Position numbers and translations under genes: made by a program. The notes beneath the pieces were generated by a model. That model was not told where the DNA came from. It ran no database searches and was given only the letters and a program-made list of their open reading frames with translations. From Rapana venosa (Eukaryota; Mollusca; Gastropoda; Neogastropoda; Muricidae), in NCBI GenBank assembly GCA_028751875.1, contig CM054140.1, forward strand, positions 11,937,984 through 12,001,983: a DNA stretch of 64,000 nucleotides. The letters are read 5' to 3'. Shown here one piece after another: positions 39,811 to 49,366 of this stretch (positions are counted from its first letter, which is position 1; each line of letters starts with the position of its first letter).

Positions 39811-40979
39811 ATCAATCCTGAATATCAGTCACATGAAAGAAAGTAACAATAAAACAACACAGTTAAGTATGGATGGACATAAATTGCATGTCTGCATGTG
39901 CACAAACAGTATCACATGCATGCACACATAAAAATGTGTACACATACATTTTATGCATAAAAAAGTACACACATAAACCCAGCAAAACATGCACACAGTA
40001 AAACATACACACACAACACTTGTGAAAACACACACATATATGCACATGCACCCACGCACACATACACGTGCACACACACATACATACACACACACCATTC
40101 ATTAAAAATTCTAAAGACAAATGCATAGATTTGTACTCATACACAAAGACATAATCAAGCCATAAAACCTTTGAATATTAACCAAACACTGCTTTTCATT
40201 AAAAAAAAAATCACCAATAAATACATGGCTGACACAGCAGTTAGTATTGTTGATTATTTACTGATTATAGCAAAATCAAAATAATTTCAACAACAGTTCA
40301 GAGCAGCGATCACATTTTGGGAGTGTTTCTTTACTGTTTCTGCCCTCCACCCTCCCAAAAGTAACATAATGCTTAATAAAAACACGTAGATCTGTGACAA
40401 GATTGGAGATGTTGTCAGTTGACGTCTGTGTCAGTTTTCAAAATGTGTGCGCAATATTCACGATCACATCATGGGTCAAAGTCTGTTGGAAGAATGATGT
40501 GCACTATTCACGAGGACATCACAATCCAAATTGTGTTGGAGTATGTAAGTTGTTCCCAATTTTCCCCAAATACAGATGACATGCTGCTTTCCTCTTTTCT
40601 GTTGCGTTGTTGACCAAAGTTTTTGGCTGTTTTTTTTTAAAACCTTTTCCCTATGGGTAACCTGCTACAGGGTAACCAACCATCTACTAACCCTTCCCTT
40701 CGTATCACCCACTACTGGGTTACAGAAACATACAAATGTGCACAGTGCACATGTACTGGGAAAGAGGGGTTCTCTCCCTTAATGTAGGGATAGTGTTAAT
40801 TAAAAAGAAAAATTTGGTTCTTCTGTTGATCCCACACTTTGCTGAGCTTGTTTATTGATTTTGTTGACTTGGCTGTTGATAAATCCACTGGATTCTTCAC
40901 TGGTTCAGCTCTGTGGTACTCTGGAGCTCTGACAATCAGCTTCCATATGACTGAAGTGAGCTCTCTGTTGACTGGGATG
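39811..40979. other. Intergenic stretch
   Basis: CA-rich at 39,895-40,095. There is an imperfect tandem pair of about 50 bp at 40,441-40,545 (CAATATTCACGATCACATCA versus CTATTCACGAGGACATCA). A - strand AATAAA at 40,851-40,856 could end the PDZ-gene transcript. Confidence 0.45.
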
Positions 40980-41975
40980 ACCCGGCTTCCTGTTGACATG
41001 TACTGCTTCTTGTACTCTGGATGATCTTGCTCCATGTTGACATGTACTCCTTCCTGTTGACATGTACTCTGGATGATCTTGCTCCTGTTGACATGTACTC
41101 CTTCCTGTTGACATGTACTCTGGATGATCTTGCTCCCTGTTGACAGGTACTCTGGATGATCTTGCTCCCTGTTGACAGGTACTCTGGATGATCTTGCTCC
41201 ATGCCGACATGTACTCCTCCCTGTTCACATGTACTCTGGATGATCTTGCTTCCTGTTGACATGTACTCCTTCCTGTTGACATGTACTCTGGATGATCTTG
41301 CTCCCTGTTGACAGGTACTCTGGATTATCTTGCTCTGTGTACTCTGTTGCATGTACTCTGTCTTGCTCCCTGTTGAACATGTACTCCTTTCCTGTTGACA
41401 TGTACTCTGGATGGATCTTGCTCCATGTCGACATGTACCTTCTGTGATGTATCTTGGCTGTCTTGCTTCCTGTTGACATGTACTCGTTCCTGTTGACATG
41501 TACTCTGGATGATCTTGCTCCATGTCGACATGTACTCCTTTCCTGTCACATGTACTCCTTCTTGTACTCTGGATGATCTTGCTCCATGTCGACATGTACT
41601 CCTTCCTGTTGACATGTACTCTGGATGATCTTGCTCCATGTCGACATGTACTCCTTCCTGTTGACATGTACTCTGGATGATCTTGCTCCATGTCGACATG
41701 TACTCCTTCCTGTTGACATGTACTCTGGATGATCTTGCTCCCTGTCGACTTGCTCCCTGTTGACAGGTACTCTGGATGATCTTGCTCCATGTCGACATGT
41801 ACTCCTTCCTGTTGACATGTACTCTGGATGATCTTGCTCCATGTCGACATGTACTCCTTCCTGTTGGACATGTACTCTGGATGATCTTGCTCCTGTTGAC
41901 AGGTACTCACTTCCTGTTGACATGTACCTGGATGATCATGCTCCTGTTGACATGGTACCCTCCTGTTGACATGTA
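40980..41975. repeat. Minisatellite, 52-bp unit, about 19 copies
   Basis: The unit on + is CTCTGGATGATCTTGCTCCA then TGTCGACATGTACTCCTTCC then TGTTGACATGTA (52 bp). It is itself built from two related halves ending in GACATGTACTC. Because 52 is not a multiple of 3 and the - strand unit has no stop in any frame, long overlapping frames appear there. It is not a gene. Confidence 0.93.
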
Positions 41976-41990
41976 CTCTGGGCATCTGTG

Positions 41991-42893
41991 ACTTGCTCTT
42001 TGTCCGGCTGTCACTGCTTGCTTGTGATTGGTTCTTTTTCCAGTTTATCTTTGCAAACTTGGCGCTCCTGTCGACAGAAGCTCTCAGACTGTGACATGCA
42101 CTTTAGGAAGCTGAGATCCCACATGATGAATGCTTCCTAATGACATAAATGCTGTTAGACATATCAACTAACAATAATCATCTCCACGTGGTTAGACACT
42201 CATGAGCAGCTATGACTTGAATTTCTGTGTTGACATAACAGACACAAATTTACCATGATCTCCGATGCATCGAAGGGATTTTGTTCACAATTTGCTGTCC
42301 ACTTACAACGTTCTGAGTAAACTGAATGTTCCATTCAAGTTGCACAAACTTTTTGAAAAACCTGGCTCTTGAAGTCACTCACTTCATTTGAATTGTCAAT
42401 CCAAAACACTCTTAGAGTAACACCTGCTGAATGTAAACCCTAGCTGCTCCATTGGGAAATTTTGTCACATATTCAACCCAAGTTCCAGAATCCGCATCAT
42501 TAAAACATATGAATCAAATAAGCAGGGAAGAAACTCAAGAAGAGAACCAATACTTTTAAATGCTTCGCGATGTCATTCCACCGCAAGCAAAATACAACAG
42601 TGAAACGTTTGCATAAATGAACAGTTGTAATCACATATCATGAATCTGACGATGCAGTCTCTTTCCACACACGCACAATCACCTGCAATCAAAAACTGAT
42701 GCTGTTTCTTCTAAATAAAACTTCATTTTTTTCATCTCTCCTACAACTTCCAATATGATGAGCTTTTGCACCACAAATTTGTCATTGTAAAAAATGAAGA
42801 AAAGTTCCCCCTCCCCCCCCAAATCATAGGTTAGGCAGTTAAGTACTCAAATCTGGTCTGGCATGAACCAAACAAGAGGTGGACGGAAGACGA
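41991..42893 (-). other. Possible 3' UTR of the PDZ gene
   Basis: Downstream of the PDZ stop. No repeat or exon recognised. No - strand AATAAA was noticed before 40,856, so the UTR could run through the minisatellite. Inference. Confidence 0.35.
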
Positions 42894-43007
42894 TCAGACC
42901 ATGTTGATTTTCTGCACTCTCTCTATCAGCAGTTCCACAGTGGAGGAAGTTTTCAACACACTGACAGCCGAGGCATGGTCAATGGAGCGGAAGTCAACCT
43001 GGTTCAC
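42894..43007 (-). CDS. PDZ gene terminal exon
   Basis: The acceptor is (TG)13 TTTCAG. It encodes [20 protein letters not shown] through [12 protein letters not shown], then TGA. Confidence 0.9.
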   Translation of the reverse strand: MNQVDFRSIDHASAVSVLKTSSTVELLIERVQKINMV

Positions 43008-44158
43008 CTGAAACACACACACACACACACACACACACAAGCCCTGCATCAGAGTCTGTCTGTAGTAGCTACACTGTGGCCACGCATGGTGCATAACAGA
43101 GGTTACTTCAACAGTAGTTGCTGTCTGAGTGTTCAACGAAGAAGAAGAAGAAGAAGAAGAGTGTTACAAACAGATTCAGATGTTCTAGCGCAACGATTTC
43201 TATGATTGCTACAAATGACATCCTTTGCTTTAATGACGCATGCATTGCGTTGGTGATGGGATGATAGTTTTGTTAAGAAATGTCATTACCTCTAGCTTGC
43301 ATATGTTTATTTGCTCATGAGGTTTCTGGAATGTTTTACAATATTCGATAAAGTTCTGGAAGTTTCTGGAATGGTTTACAGTATTCTATCGGGAGGCACC
43401 GTGGTCGAGTGGTTTAGGCGGTCAACTCGTGATCCAGAGGTCGTGGGTTCGATCCCCGCTCAGTTCGGTGTTGTGTCCTTGGGAAAGACACTTTACTCCT
43501 ATTTTCCTCACTCCACCCAGGTGTACAAGTTGGTTACACGCATCTGCTGGGGAGATATCTGGCGACAGAACTAGCGTCCTGTACAGGGGTGGTGAAAAGC
43601 CATCAGTTCGCTTAAGCTAAGAAACCGGGATAAGCTTCGCTTAGTGGGCCTTCTGGTCGAAGAACATACTTATACTACTTTTACAATATTCTAAGAAGTT
43701 TCCGAGTTTTCAGAATATTTAAGTGCTAACGGAATTTGTGTAGTTGCTTTAATGTTCTGGAAGTTTCCTTAAGTTTCTAGAATCACTCCAGAAAACACAA
43801 GTTATCATGAATCAAGTTACTCTTTTATTCTACTGGATCCATTTCAGATTCCAGTATAAAAAGTTACAAAACAAAACTGAAAACAAGGTTCAAATTACCT
43901 GGATCTGAAGCAAAACTCTGTGACTACACTCACTATAATAGAGCTCAATCAGTGAATGACTTTCAATCCAGGTGATGAACTTTTTCTTGCTTTCTGTGGC
44001 TTTTCTTGGCCTTTCCTAACTCTTCCTCCCTTTATAATCTACTTGATTCGCTCGTGTGTTCCTGTGCTGGATGATTCAATGTCCACTGGAGTCGGTTTCT
44101 AAAACAAGACGTTTATTCTTCAAAGAACTGGTGACAAAAGATTGTTTAACAAAAAGAC

Positions 44159-44194
<36 letters not shown>

Positions 44195-47100
44195 AAAACC
44201 AGCAAAAAATAAACGAAACAACAAAATAAAACAAGAAAATAATTAGGAATAAGGAGAGAGATGAAGAACGAAAAATAATTTGGAACTGGATTTTTACAGA
44301 TTTTTTTCCCCCCCACAAACAAGCCATGGTTCCTTACGAAAAGGATCTGTGACACATGTAACAGATATAACATAATAAGAAGAAAAGAAGAAAAATCAGC
44401 TAAGCATGGCTTGTTCATGACAGAACTGTGCAAAACCCCTGTCGATCTGAAACAGTGAGCATGTTGTAAGTGGGCAGGGAGCAAAGGCTCCACTGGTCCA
44501 GGCCAAAGGCTGTGTCAGTTATTGTTGTTATGTTGTAAAATGTTGTGTTGAGATTGCCTTCAGCCATGACAAGCTCTTAACAAAACAGCCTGAAGACTCC
44601 TTTAAAGGAGAAAAAAATCCTCTGAAGTCAGAGCATGGCTGCCTATATAGCGAGGTACTTCAAAACTGTCATACACGCAAACTTCTCATTCAGTGTGTAC
44701 AATTTCAATCTCACAGCGATTCTCAGGTGGGATGATGAGTGAGTCAAGAGTGCACATTCTGGGTGACAGACCCCCAGCGTGTTAAGCTGGGGAACACACA
44801 CCAATGACAACAAAGGCTCTACTCAGACATGGTCAGCTTTGTCTGTATTTTCACTTTTCCTTTTTACCTGCAGGATTTTGTCTCCAGGCTGAATGATGAT
44901 GGCCGCAGGGCCCTCAGGCTGAACTTTGGTCACAAAAATGCCCTGGAGACAGAAAAAAACAGACACTGTCAGCGTGGCTCACCTCTCTCTTCACAACTGA
45001 AACGGGGAACAAATCCAACATTTGATGAAGTTTGTTTGCTTTTCCTCTTCCCTCTGTACAGGCTGAACGTTTTATCATGTTTATTTTGTTTACCCTTTGT
45101 GGGATATGCAGGATTAAAAAAAACAACAACCCAAACCAGTTCTTAACTTTAGACAAATACAAGGCAACAACAACGTACTTATAGCAACATTCCATTTCAA
45201 AAGGAGTCATGACTTTGGCCTTCCTGAACACTTTGAGGAGTCGTTAGGCCACTGCACAGAATTTTTCAGGCAGTATGTCGTGGGCAAGTTTGAACCTGGC
45301 GGAGCCTGTCCTCTCCCAGGTAGAAGGGTGCATGCTGGGTATGCATGTGTCATTCATCTCACTGACCTACTCTTCTACAAAAAGGGGGACAGCATTAACA
45401 TTTGGCAGGATGTTCTGTATGAATTCACATCCTGCCCTATGTTTATAGTCTCTCATCCAGAGGACCTTGAGTCAGTGTCAATGTTAACTCCAGGGGAAAA
45501 ACATGTTAATACAATACACACCTCAGTGATGACTTAAACCTACTACAGCTTCAGTTACCCATAGATCAAGAGTATGACCCATCAGGTTATCACGAGGCCC
45601 TATCAGGGATGTCATACACCTAACATCAGGTCATCATGGGGCCCTATCAGGGGTGTCATATACCTAAAATCAGGTCATCATGGGGCCCTATCAGGGGTGT
45701 CATAACTACACCTTGATCAAAATGAACACAGAACACTCACTGAATCTCCAGCTCTGAAGGGATTAATTCCCCGGGATCCCTGCCCTCCTGCAATGCTGAA
45801 TCCCAGGCCAGGATTTTTGCGGATCACTGTGCGAAACTGAAATGGAACAGATCAAAGTTAACGATTAATAGTGAAGTTAAATCAAAATGTGCAATCTGAA
45901 CAGGTTTAATGTACATTGGCCTTTGGCCACAATACATACAGTGAGCAAGGCAAAAAGAAAACGAAGGAAACGAGATGCAAAAAGAGATCGTCACATTTTC
46001 CATCTAAGCCAGCTCTCCTGGTGGCATCACACCAAGTACATCACCCAAATAAACAAAATAATGATAAGACGATAAACCTTGAAAGCAAAACAGTAAGTCA
46101 GTGAATACAAGATAATTAAAAGAACGGCAATCAAGCAGCCACGATGACTTTAATGGAAACAAGNNNNNNNNNNNNNNNNNNNNNNNNNNNNNNNNNNNNN
46201 NNNNNNNNNNNNNNNNNNNNNNNNNNNNNNNNNNNNNNNNNNNNNNNNNNNNNNNNNNNNNNNNNNNNNNNNNNNNNNNNNNNNNNNNNNNNNNNNNNNN
46301 NNNNNNNNNNNNNNNNNNNNNNNNNNNNNNNNNNNNNNNNNNNNNNNNNNNNNNNNNNNNNNNNNNNNNNNNNNNNNNNNNNNNNNNNNNNNNNNNNNNN
46401 NNNNNNNNNNNNNNNNNNNNNNNNNNNNNNNNNNNNNNNNNNNNNNNNNNNNNNNNNNNNNNNNNNNNNNNNNNNNNNNNNNNNNNNNNNNNNNNNNNNN
46501 NNNNNNNNNNNNNNNNNNNNNNNNNNNNNNNNNNNNNNNNNNNNNNNNNNNNNNNNNNNNNNNNNNNNNNNNNNNNNNNNNNNNNNNNNNNNNNNNNNNN
46601 NNNNNNNNNNNNNNNNNNNNNNNNNNNNNNNNNNNNNNNNNNNNNNNNNNNNNNNNNNNNNNNTCAAATGTAATGATAAGTATACTAAACACACACACAC
46701 ACACACACTCCTAACACACACTCCTCACACACACACACACACCCTAACTAACACACACACCCTAACACACACACACACGCACACACACACACACACACGC
46801 ACACACACACGCACACACACACACACACACACTAACACACACTAACACATCCTAACACACACACACATGCACCCACACACACACACAAACAAACCACTTA
46901 CAAAGGGTTCATCAACGACTGCAGTAAACTTCTCCACATCTGCTCCACTGCTGTGACCAGCTTCCCCAGACTGCTGCACAGCGCTGTCCGCTTGCATCTT
47001 TTGCCGGAACACCTCCAGGAAGCTGCCGTCATTCTGGAACCGGTTCTGCAGAGGACATGGGGGGTTCCTCCCTCCCAGGGAAGGGAACTCTATTCTGGTA

Positions 47101-48324
47101 ATTTTGGGAACGGGCCGCAGGTGTTCTGGTAAAGGTGGCGGCACCCAGGGAAGCTTCTTGGCCTTGTCCTTCTTGCCCCGAGAGCCGCGAGAGCGTCTGC
47201 GTTTGGGGATGTCTTGCTTAGCCGGCTGAGGGCATCTGTCACAGTGAGTGGGTTTTGACTTCTGATCACCGCAACTCGCTCCTGGCTATAAAAAGACAAA
47301 ATCTGCAGAAACATTAATATGTGTTACTTATCCTTTGTAACATGTTTATAAGCTTTAATTATCATCAGATTGCGAGTACAATGACAAAACTTATTGCGTG
47401 AGGCCTTTCCCCGTTTTTCTGTTTAAATAATAGAAGGGTCATCCATACCAAACACATACATGATTTCAGAAAGAAAAAAAAACATACTTTCTGTTGAATT
47501 TTGCGGTTATTCTTATCAGTTAACTTTCCTGTGGTGTTGGATTTTTTTATTTGCTTGTTCTTGTTGGGGGTTTTCTTTAAACTTCAGAAACTGGGATTGA
47601 TACTAGGATTTTGTTTGCAAGTTTTGTATGTGAACAGGATTCACCATTCCACTATTTAGTATTTTGAAGGATAATGCTGAGACTTCACTTTAAGTCATCT
47701 ATGAAAGAGTGTGACAGAATCAAATGTATTTGTCCTGTTTTACTTTTCACCATAGTGGCACTCTCATCTGACTTCATTACATTACAGTTTCTACACATTT
47801 AATTTACACATTTAATGTTAACACCTATTTTAGTTGAATGGCCAATTCGAGACAATTGCTCTCACCATCAACTTTATTTTAAAAGTATCAAAAGTGATGA
47901 CAATAATTCTCTCAGTATAAAAAAAGACTACAGTTAAAAAATACTTGTCATTTTAACTATTCAATCCACTAAAAACAAGTACTTAATTTTAATTTTAATT
48001 TATTTTATTCTTTTATATCGAGGTTAACAGAATAAGCCCTTATGTGTTTTTTTACATCCAGTCCCCATGTGTATGCGGATTTGTGAATTCTGTCATCTGT
48101 TCCCATCTGCACACAATGGCCTACTCTTACAAAAAGCCAAAAGCAAGGAACAGGGTTTAACATGTGCACAAGATGTTCTGCCTGCATTGGCACATGGGAC
48201 CTGGTTTATAGTCTCCTCCCAAGGACTTTGGGGTCTGGTGTTAACACCAGAGGAAAATATCCCCTTGAAGGGGAATCGAACCCCATAGTCAGATTGCCAG
48301 CCCAACTCTCTGACCACTAGGCTA

Positions 48325-48361
<37 letters not shown>

Positions 48362-48653
48362 TTGCTCAGTTTGCCAACATTTCCATATCAACCATCTTTG
48401 GAAATTTACATGGTGTGTGTGTGTGTGTGTGTGTGTGTTTGTGTTTGTGCGCGCACGTGTGTGTGTTCATTGCTTCTAAAATATTGTGTAACAAGTGGCC
48501 AGAATAAACGATTTTTAATGAGGTGAATCGACTGGTCTCTCAGACGTCCCAACAAGTCAGATAACATTGAAGAATAGTCTGACATTTTATTTTCCAACTT
48601 ACGCAGTTTTCCAGCTCATCGCCATATCCACTGTCTTCCTTAGAACTCGACAT
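42894..48653 (-). CDS. Single-PDZ-domain protein, 239 aa, five coding exons
   Basis: Exons at 48,653-48,603, 47,285-46,902, 45,836-45,741, 44,942-44,868 and 43,007-42,894 join to 720 nt (239 codons plus TGA). All four introns are phase 0 with GT-AG ends. The start [17 protein letters not shown] has A at -3. Residues 18-80 are basic ([17 protein letters not shown]) and proline-rich (WVPPPLPEH). Residues 102-114 read [17 protein letters not shown] domain fills 146-235: GLGF at 155-158, [23 protein letters not shown], and His213 at the first helix-B position, predicting class I C-terminal ligands. The PDZ is closest to that of Erbin/LAP proteins, but leucine-rich repeats are absent and the frame is complete, so it is not Erbin itself. 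Function unknown; a scaffold role is inferred. An N gap lies in intron 2, so an extra phase-0 exon cannot be excluded. Confidence 0.82.
43013..43039 (+). repeat. (CA)13, forming (TG)13 of a splice acceptor on -
   Basis: Read on the - strand it lies immediately before TTTCAG of the last PDZ exon. Confidence 0.95.
43324..43386. promoter_or_regulatory. Array of 13 phased heat-shock pentamers
   Basis: Units start every 5 bp (43,324, 43,329 ... 43,384) and alternate TTC and GAA. Perfect pentamers are at 43,324, 43,329, 43,344, 43,354, 43,359, 43,364, 43,369 and 43,384; the others have one or two changes. The stretch TTCTGGAAGTTTCTGGAA is a four-unit consensus HSF site. It lies in the last intron of the PDZ gene. 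Confidence 0.75.
43389..43679 (+). repeat. SINE-F (tRNA-derived) inserted into the heat-shock array
   Basis: The head CCGTGGTCGAGTGGTTTAGG with B box GGTTCGATCCC is followed by GTGTCCTTGGGAAAGACACT, a block seen in many invertebrate SINEs. It is flanked by TTTACAGTATTCTA (43,375-43,388) and TTTACAATATTCTA (43,680-43,693), a 14-bp target duplication with one change. Confidence 0.88.
43694..43793. promoter_or_regulatory. Second heat-shock pentamer cluster
   Basis: Seven phased units from 43,750 to 43,782 (TAA, TTC, GAA, TTC, TAA, TTC, GAA), of which five are perfect, plus looser TTC/GAA pairs at 43,695-43,715. It was continuous with 43,324-43,386 before the SINE arrived. Confidence 0.65.
44163..44191 (+). 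repeat. Poly(A) run
   Basis: About 28 A residues. The flanking intron 43,800-44,487 shows no other recognised element. Confidence 0.9.
44488..44810 (-). repeat. Dispersed repeat D, copy 2
   Basis: Reverse-oriented counterpart of 470-795 over its full length. Its internal hairpin is CTCCTTT-AAAGGAG. Confidence 0.8.
44868..44942 (-). CDS. PDZ gene exon 4
   Basis: Acceptor CTGTCTCCAG, donor GTAAAA; encodes [14 protein letters not shown] through QPGDKILQ. Confidence 0.9.
45235..45600 (-). repeat. SINE-G copy
   Basis: As written on +, TTTCAGGCAGTATGTCGTGG and GGGTGCATGCTGGGTATGCA are shared with 19,540-19,752. TTTATAGTCTCTCATCCAGA is the common SINE core, followed by CTCCAGGGGAAAAA and a decayed head. 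Confidence 0.65.
45580..45705 (+). repeat. Tandem triplication, 44-45-bp unit
   Basis: Three units with core CATCAGGTCATCATGGGGCC then CTATCAGGGGTGTCATA, just downstream (on -) of PDZ exon 3. Confidence 0.92.
45741..45836 (-). CDS. PDZ gene exon 3 (carboxylate-binding loop)
   Basis: Acceptor CATTTCAG, donor GTGAGT; encodes [18 protein letters not shown] through NPFRAGDS. Confidence 0.88.
46164..46663. other. Assembly gap, 500 N
   Basis: Exactly 500 N, a placeholder size; the true length is unknown. It lies in PDZ intron 2. Confidence 1.
46689..46890 (+). repeat. (CA)n microsatellite with CTAACA interruptions
   Basis: It ends 11 bp from the donor of PDZ exon 2 and borders the gap, which it probably caused. 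Confidence 0.95.
46902..47285 (-). CDS. PDZ gene exon 2
   Basis: Acceptor TTTTTATAG, donor GTAAGT; 128 codons from [18 protein letters not shown] to TAVVDEPF. Contains the basic, proline-rich and NDGSFLEVF segments. Confidence 0.82.
47288..48001 (-). other. PDZ gene intron 1, 3' half
   Basis: AT-rich, with no recognised repeat. Confidence 0.5.
48002..48328 (-). repeat. SINE-A, full length
   Basis: As written on +, TTATTCTTTTATATCGAGG tail, core TTTATAGTCTCCTCCCAAGG, and tRNA-like head CTGACCACTAGGCTATCCG. (TG)n follows at 48,329-48,361 and again at 48,413-48,440. Confidence 0.9.
48603..48653 (-). CDS. PDZ gene coding exon 1
   Basis: Encodes [17 protein letters not shown]; donor GTAAGT; phase 0. 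Confidence 0.75.
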
Positions 48654-49253
48654 CTTGTCCTGGGGGATGATGCCCTGTCATCAGTTTCACTTGGAATAGA
48701 TCTTCCACGTTTGCATTTTTCTTGGCTTTTTCTCGCAGATTCGTCACAATTCTCTGGAGATCTTGATCGACATTTGGTGTCTGTATAAAAGCTACTGAAA
48801 TCTGTCTTCCCAGAATCTTCAGAAAAACTTGGAGTGGACCAAGATCTGCAAGAAGATCGCTTGCCTCTTGAATGGTCCTGAATGTCGTTGGTCCATATCG
48901 CAAGAGAATCCTATTCGTGCTATGAAGTTACTTTAGTCGTAAAGCCCGAGCTGTTATTTTTTGCTTCCACCACAAACAGAGCACACTGAGGATGTCAATC
49001 ATCCTCTGTGTGTATTCATCACCATTAGCTGTTGCGAGAGCAGACGATAAACAAGTGGCCATGCTCACTGAGTATACAAATCTAGCAAATCTGATTGGTC
49101 TATAGTTCAGAAAATACCCGCAGATTCAGAAGAACCAACCAATGCTAAGGAAATATTCAGTCCGAATGACCTGTTCAGGTACACTTCCGGTGAACTCGGC
49201 GTGTTGCTCGTGAAAGTCATTCAATTTTGTGAGGTTATCGAAGTTTTCTTACG
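48654..49253. promoter_or_regulatory. Head-to-head promoter region of the PDZ gene (-) and NDUFAF2 (+)
   Basis: The 600 bp between the two start codons contain CCAAT on + (near 49,137) and ATTGG, i.e. CCAAT on - (near 49,098), with no recognised repeat. No TATA box was evident. Bidirectional use is inferred from the layout. Confidence 0.55.
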
Positions 49254-49366
49254 ATGTCACGATTCGTAAGTAGAGTGCTTCGAGGAATTTTTTCTGCTCG
49301 TCCGAAAAATTGCAAAGTTTGTCGGAGAAGACCATCTTGGAAACAAATATTATGAAAAAGAAGCAG
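49254..49366 (+). CDS. NDUFAF2: NDUFAF2 exon 1, frame break at T6
   Basis: ATG at 49,254; donor GTAATT. Encodes MSRFVSRVLRGIF then, one base out of frame, KFVGEDHLGNKYYEKEA; phase 1 end. Confidence 0.8.

Noticed and set aside
40936..41985. A 349-codon - strand open frame as a protein gene
   Set aside because: It is entirely the 52-bp minisatellite and the other two frames are open as well.
43391..43465. A genuine tRNA gene (Ser/Leu-like)
   Set aside because: It continues into a SINE body and is flanked by a target-site duplication; the same applies to the tRNA-like heads of SINE-A, SINE-C and SINE-E.
46144..46845. Open frames spanning the N gap
   Set aside because: They exist only because N is read through; the remainder is CA repeat.
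42894..48653. Calling the PDZ gene Erbin (a LAP protein)
   Set aside because: The PDZ is similar, but a complete short frame with its own start and no leucine-rich repeats does not fit a LAP protein.
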